From Paenibacillus senegalimassiliensis (lineage in GTDB: Bacteria > Bacillota > Bacilli > Paenibacillales > Paenibacillaceae), in contig NZ_LN909046.1 of NCBI RefSeq assembly GCF_001486585.1, forward strand, positions 1,612,001 to 1,676,000: 64,000 nt of DNA, read 5' to 3'. Below are positions 62,047 through 64,000 of the stretch, piece after piece; within the stretch, counting starts at the first letter, position 1; each line of letters starts with the position of its first letter. A program made the position numbers and the translations under genes. The notes under the pieces are model-generated. The model saw nothing but the letters and a program-made list of their open reading frames with translations, ran no database searches and was not told the DNA's origin.

Positions 62047-62922
62047 TTATCCCTTCATCGAGCCCAGCAAGGCTCCCTTCGCGAAATGCTTTTGCAAGAA
62101 CGGATACACCAGCAAAATCGGTATAGTCGCCACTACGATAACCGCCATCTTGATCGTCTGATCCGGAGGAGGCACCGTGCCGTCCAGCGTCGAACTGTGG
62201 TCCAGTCCGCTCGCCAGCACGACGATTTGCCGGAGCAACACCTGAATGGGCCATTTTGCGCTGTCATTCAAATACAGGATGGCCGACATATACGTGTTCC
62301 AGTACGTTACCGCGTAGAACAAGGAGATGGTCGCAATCGCAGGCAAGGACAACGGCAATACAATCCGGAAGAGAATTCCGAAGTCACTGCACCCGTCAAT
62401 TTTGGCCGATTCCTCCAATCCTTCGGGGATGTTCTGGAAGAAGTTTTTTAGAATAATCATGTTGAAGGCACTGATGGCTGATGGGATAATTAGCGAAGCA
62501 TAAGAATCGATCATCCCCATTTCCTTCACGACCAGAAATGTAGGAATCAAGCCGCCATTGAACAACATCGTAAATACAACCAGGAAATTGATCGTCTTGC
62601 GCCCATCGAGGTCTTTTCGGGCCAGAGCATAAGCCATTAACGCCGTGAGCATCATGCTGAACAATGTGCCGAACAACGTAACTCCTATTGATACGCCCAT
62701 GGCTTTGAATATCGTATTTGTCGAGAAGATGAATCTGTAAGCCTCCAGGCTCCACACCTTCGGAATCAATACGAATTTATTCGCAGCGAGCTCTGCATTT
62801 GTCGTAAACGAACCTGCTACAACATGGACGAAGGGCAGCACCGTAATCAGGGCGATGATGGCCAACAGTGTAAAATTGATGGCAGCGTAAATTCTGCCGG
62901 CAATGGATCTATCTTCTACCAT
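62047..62922 (-). CDS. Carbohydrate ABC transporter permease (LplC type)
   Basis: A 291-residue permease. Six membrane segments and the EAA loop SAKIDGCSDFGILFRIVLPLS are visible; it resembles LplC/YtcP permeases of Paenibacillus sugar importers. GTTGGAGG precedes the start. A terminator directly follows, so the operon ends here without the usual binding-protein gene. Confidence 0.92.
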   Translation of the reverse strand: MVEDRSIAGRIYAAINFTLLAIIALITVLPFVHVVAGSFTTNAELAANKFVLIPKVWSLEAYRFIFSTNTIFKAMGVSIGVTLFGTLFSMMLTALMAYALARKDLDGRKTINFLVVFTMLFNGGLIPTFLVVKEMGMIDSYASLIIPSAISAFNMIILKNFFQNIPEGLEESAKIDGCSDFGILFRIVLPLSLPAIATISLFYAVTYWNTYMSAILYLNDSAKWPIQVLLRQIVVLASGLDHSSTLDGTVPPPDQTIKMAVIVVATIPILLVYPFLQKHFAKGALLGSMKG

Positions 62923-62974
62923 TTGAACTCCTCCAACCTTCTTCGGGCTGATATCTTAATCTTTTGGACAAGCA

Positions 62975-63943
62975 TTAATAAACGCCCTCTTCTCCCATTT
63001 TCTTGGATACTCGGTTGACCATCATAACCATGATTAAGCCAATCACCGATTTGAAGAATCCAATCGCCGTACTATAGCTATATTGACCCTGCCGCAAGCC
63101 GGCGGTGTACACGTACGTATCAATAATCTCTGCAACTCCGCGGTTCATCGAATTCAGCAGCAGGTACACATGCTCGAAGCCAAGGTCCAAAACATGACCA
63201 ATCTTCAAGATGAACAGCGTGATAATTACACCGCGGATCGCTGGAAGCGTAATATGCCAAACCTGGCGAAGCCGTCCGGCTCCATCCATCCGGGCTGCCT
63301 CATACAGTCCTGGATCGACTGCCGCAATGGCCGCCAAGTAAATAATCGTTCCCCAACCTGCTTCTCTCCATATGACTTGAAGAATGTACATCGGCCTGAA
63401 CCAATCGGGGTTCAGCAAGAAGTTGACCTTCTCGAAGCCGAGATAAACGAGCAACTCGTTAATAATCCCGCCATCCATCGTCACCATAACGTAGGTAATC
63501 GACACGATAATGACCCAAGACATAAAGTGGGGTAAATAGACCAGCGTCTGGAACAGCCGTTTAAAGAAGTTGCCCCGCAGTTCGTTAAGCATCAGTGCGA
63601 GTATAATCGGCACCGGGAAATAAATGAACAGGTTGAGCGCAAACAAAATGATGGTATTCATCAAAATATTAAGGAAATCCGGTTCAGTAAACAGCCTTTT
63701 GAAATGCTCCATCCCCACCCATTCACTGCCCATAATCCCGTTGTAAGGCTTATAGTTCTGGAAGGAGATGATTAGTCCGTACATGGGCAAATATTTGAAA
63801 ATAATAAAATAGATTAATCCCGGCAGCAGCATGACGTATAGCCATTTATTTCGCCATATTCGCCGCTTGAGCTCGCCGGTATGCGGGCGTTTGCGAGGCT
63901 TGAGTCTCGGCCCAGCGGTCGACGGAGCGGTTGCTTCCTGCAT
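62975..63943 (-). CDS. Sugar ABC transporter permease (LplB type)
   Basis: A 322-residue permease of the LplB/YtpB type with six segments (first: WLYVMLLPGLIYFIIFKYLP) and the EAA loop EAARMDGAGRLRQVWHITLPA. ATG 63943 is preferred because GAGAGGAAGAGACAC precedes it; ATG 63973 has no such site. It is transcribed together with the LplC-type gene 52 bp downstream. The binding-protein and any ATPase gene would lie beyond the window or elsewhere. Confidence 0.9.
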   Translation of the reverse strand: MQEATAPSTAGPRLKPRKRPHTGELKRRIWRNKWLYVMLLPGLIYFIIFKYLPMYGLIISFQNYKPYNGIMGSEWVGMEHFKRLFTEPDFLNILMNTIILFALNLFIYFPVPIILALMLNELRGNFFKRLFQTLVYLPHFMSWVIIVSITYVMVTMDGGIINELLVYLGFEKVNFLLNPDWFRPMYILQVIWREAGWGTIIYLAAIAAVDPGLYEAARMDGAGRLRQVWHITLPAIRGVIITLFILKIGHVLDLGFEHVYLLLNSMNRGVAEIIDTYVYTAGLRQGQYSYSTAIGFFKSVIGLIMVMMVNRVSKKMGEEGVY

Positions 63944-64000
63944 GTGTCTCTTCCTCTCTGCTTCATAATTCATTTGAGCAGGCTATGGAGAATCCCCCAA

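Noticed and set aside
1..64000. tRNA, rRNA, CRISPR or prophage genes
   Set aside because: None was recognised in either strand by reading; a dedicated search was not possible.

Overview
The window looks like a chromosomal segment of a Paenibacillus-type Gram-positive spore-former. The evidence is mixed-to-moderate GC, strong AGGAGG ribosome binding sites, many GTG/TTG starts, a Paenibacillus/Bacillus-like cyclodextrin glucanotransferase, a class II (B12) ribonucleotide reductase with NrdR boxes, YqhH/YqhG/YqzE homologues, LplB/LplC-type sugar permeases and several AraC/LacI regulators. No rRNA, tRNA, CRISPR array, phage or intact insertion sequence was seen.

Layout. 1-6.8 kb: a cut-off P-loop kinase, a DJ-1/PfpI protein, manganese catalase, secreted CGTase with its own promoter, and an operon of pentapeptide-repeat/Cys-cluster protein, GNAT and APH-like kinase. 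6.9-11.9 kb: an IT-superfamily transporter, a HyuA-type hydantoinase/oxoprolinase lacking a HyuB partner, an HExxH protein and a GntR regulator, behind a promoter that overlaps an inverted repeat. 12-13.5 kb: a secreted HExxH protein with two C-terminal beta/gamma-crystallin domains. 13.6-23.1 kb: a ten-gene operon joining thiamin-pyrimidine salvage (YlmB, TenA, ThiXYZ-like ABC importer) to Rut-like pyrimidine oxidation (RutA-like flavin monooxygenase, RidA/RutC, SsuE-like FMN reductase), an amidohydrolase deaminase and an MFS exporter. Its leader has a promoter, a possible antiterminator and an intrinsic terminator but no TPP aptamer signature. This is the best candidate for an undescribed system.

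23.2-35.5 kb: an accessory stretch of small stand-alone genes: aldo/keto reductase, MerR regulators, putative Zn-proteases, and many small P-loop kinases, HAD, histidine phosphatase, NUDIX, DinB and DUF1569 proteins. It contains a HAD gene remnant and a kinase that appears to begin at ATA. 35.5-40.6 kb: a GPP34-like protein, a 176-bp MITE-like element with 9-bp target duplications, a nitroreductase, two aldo/keto reductases and a divergent AraC regulator. 40.7-49.8 kb: core functions: nrdJ, a SNF2 helicase with yqhG, a frameshifted secreted protein, yqzE, a CwlD-like amidase and a divergent polysaccharide deacetylase.

49.8-64 kb: carbohydrate genes. These are a CBM9-like / sugar isomerase / Gfo-Idh-MocA operon with a divergent AraC regulator, a zinc-ribbon/LRR membrane protein, a LacI regulator, a Gfo/Idh-permease-permease-binding protein operon, and the last two genes (LplB/LplC type) of another ABC operon. 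A TTTGC-N-GCAAA palindrome occurs three times around the LacI and ABC genes and may be that regulator's operator.

Function calls rest on motifs and remembered family resemblance, not on database searches.
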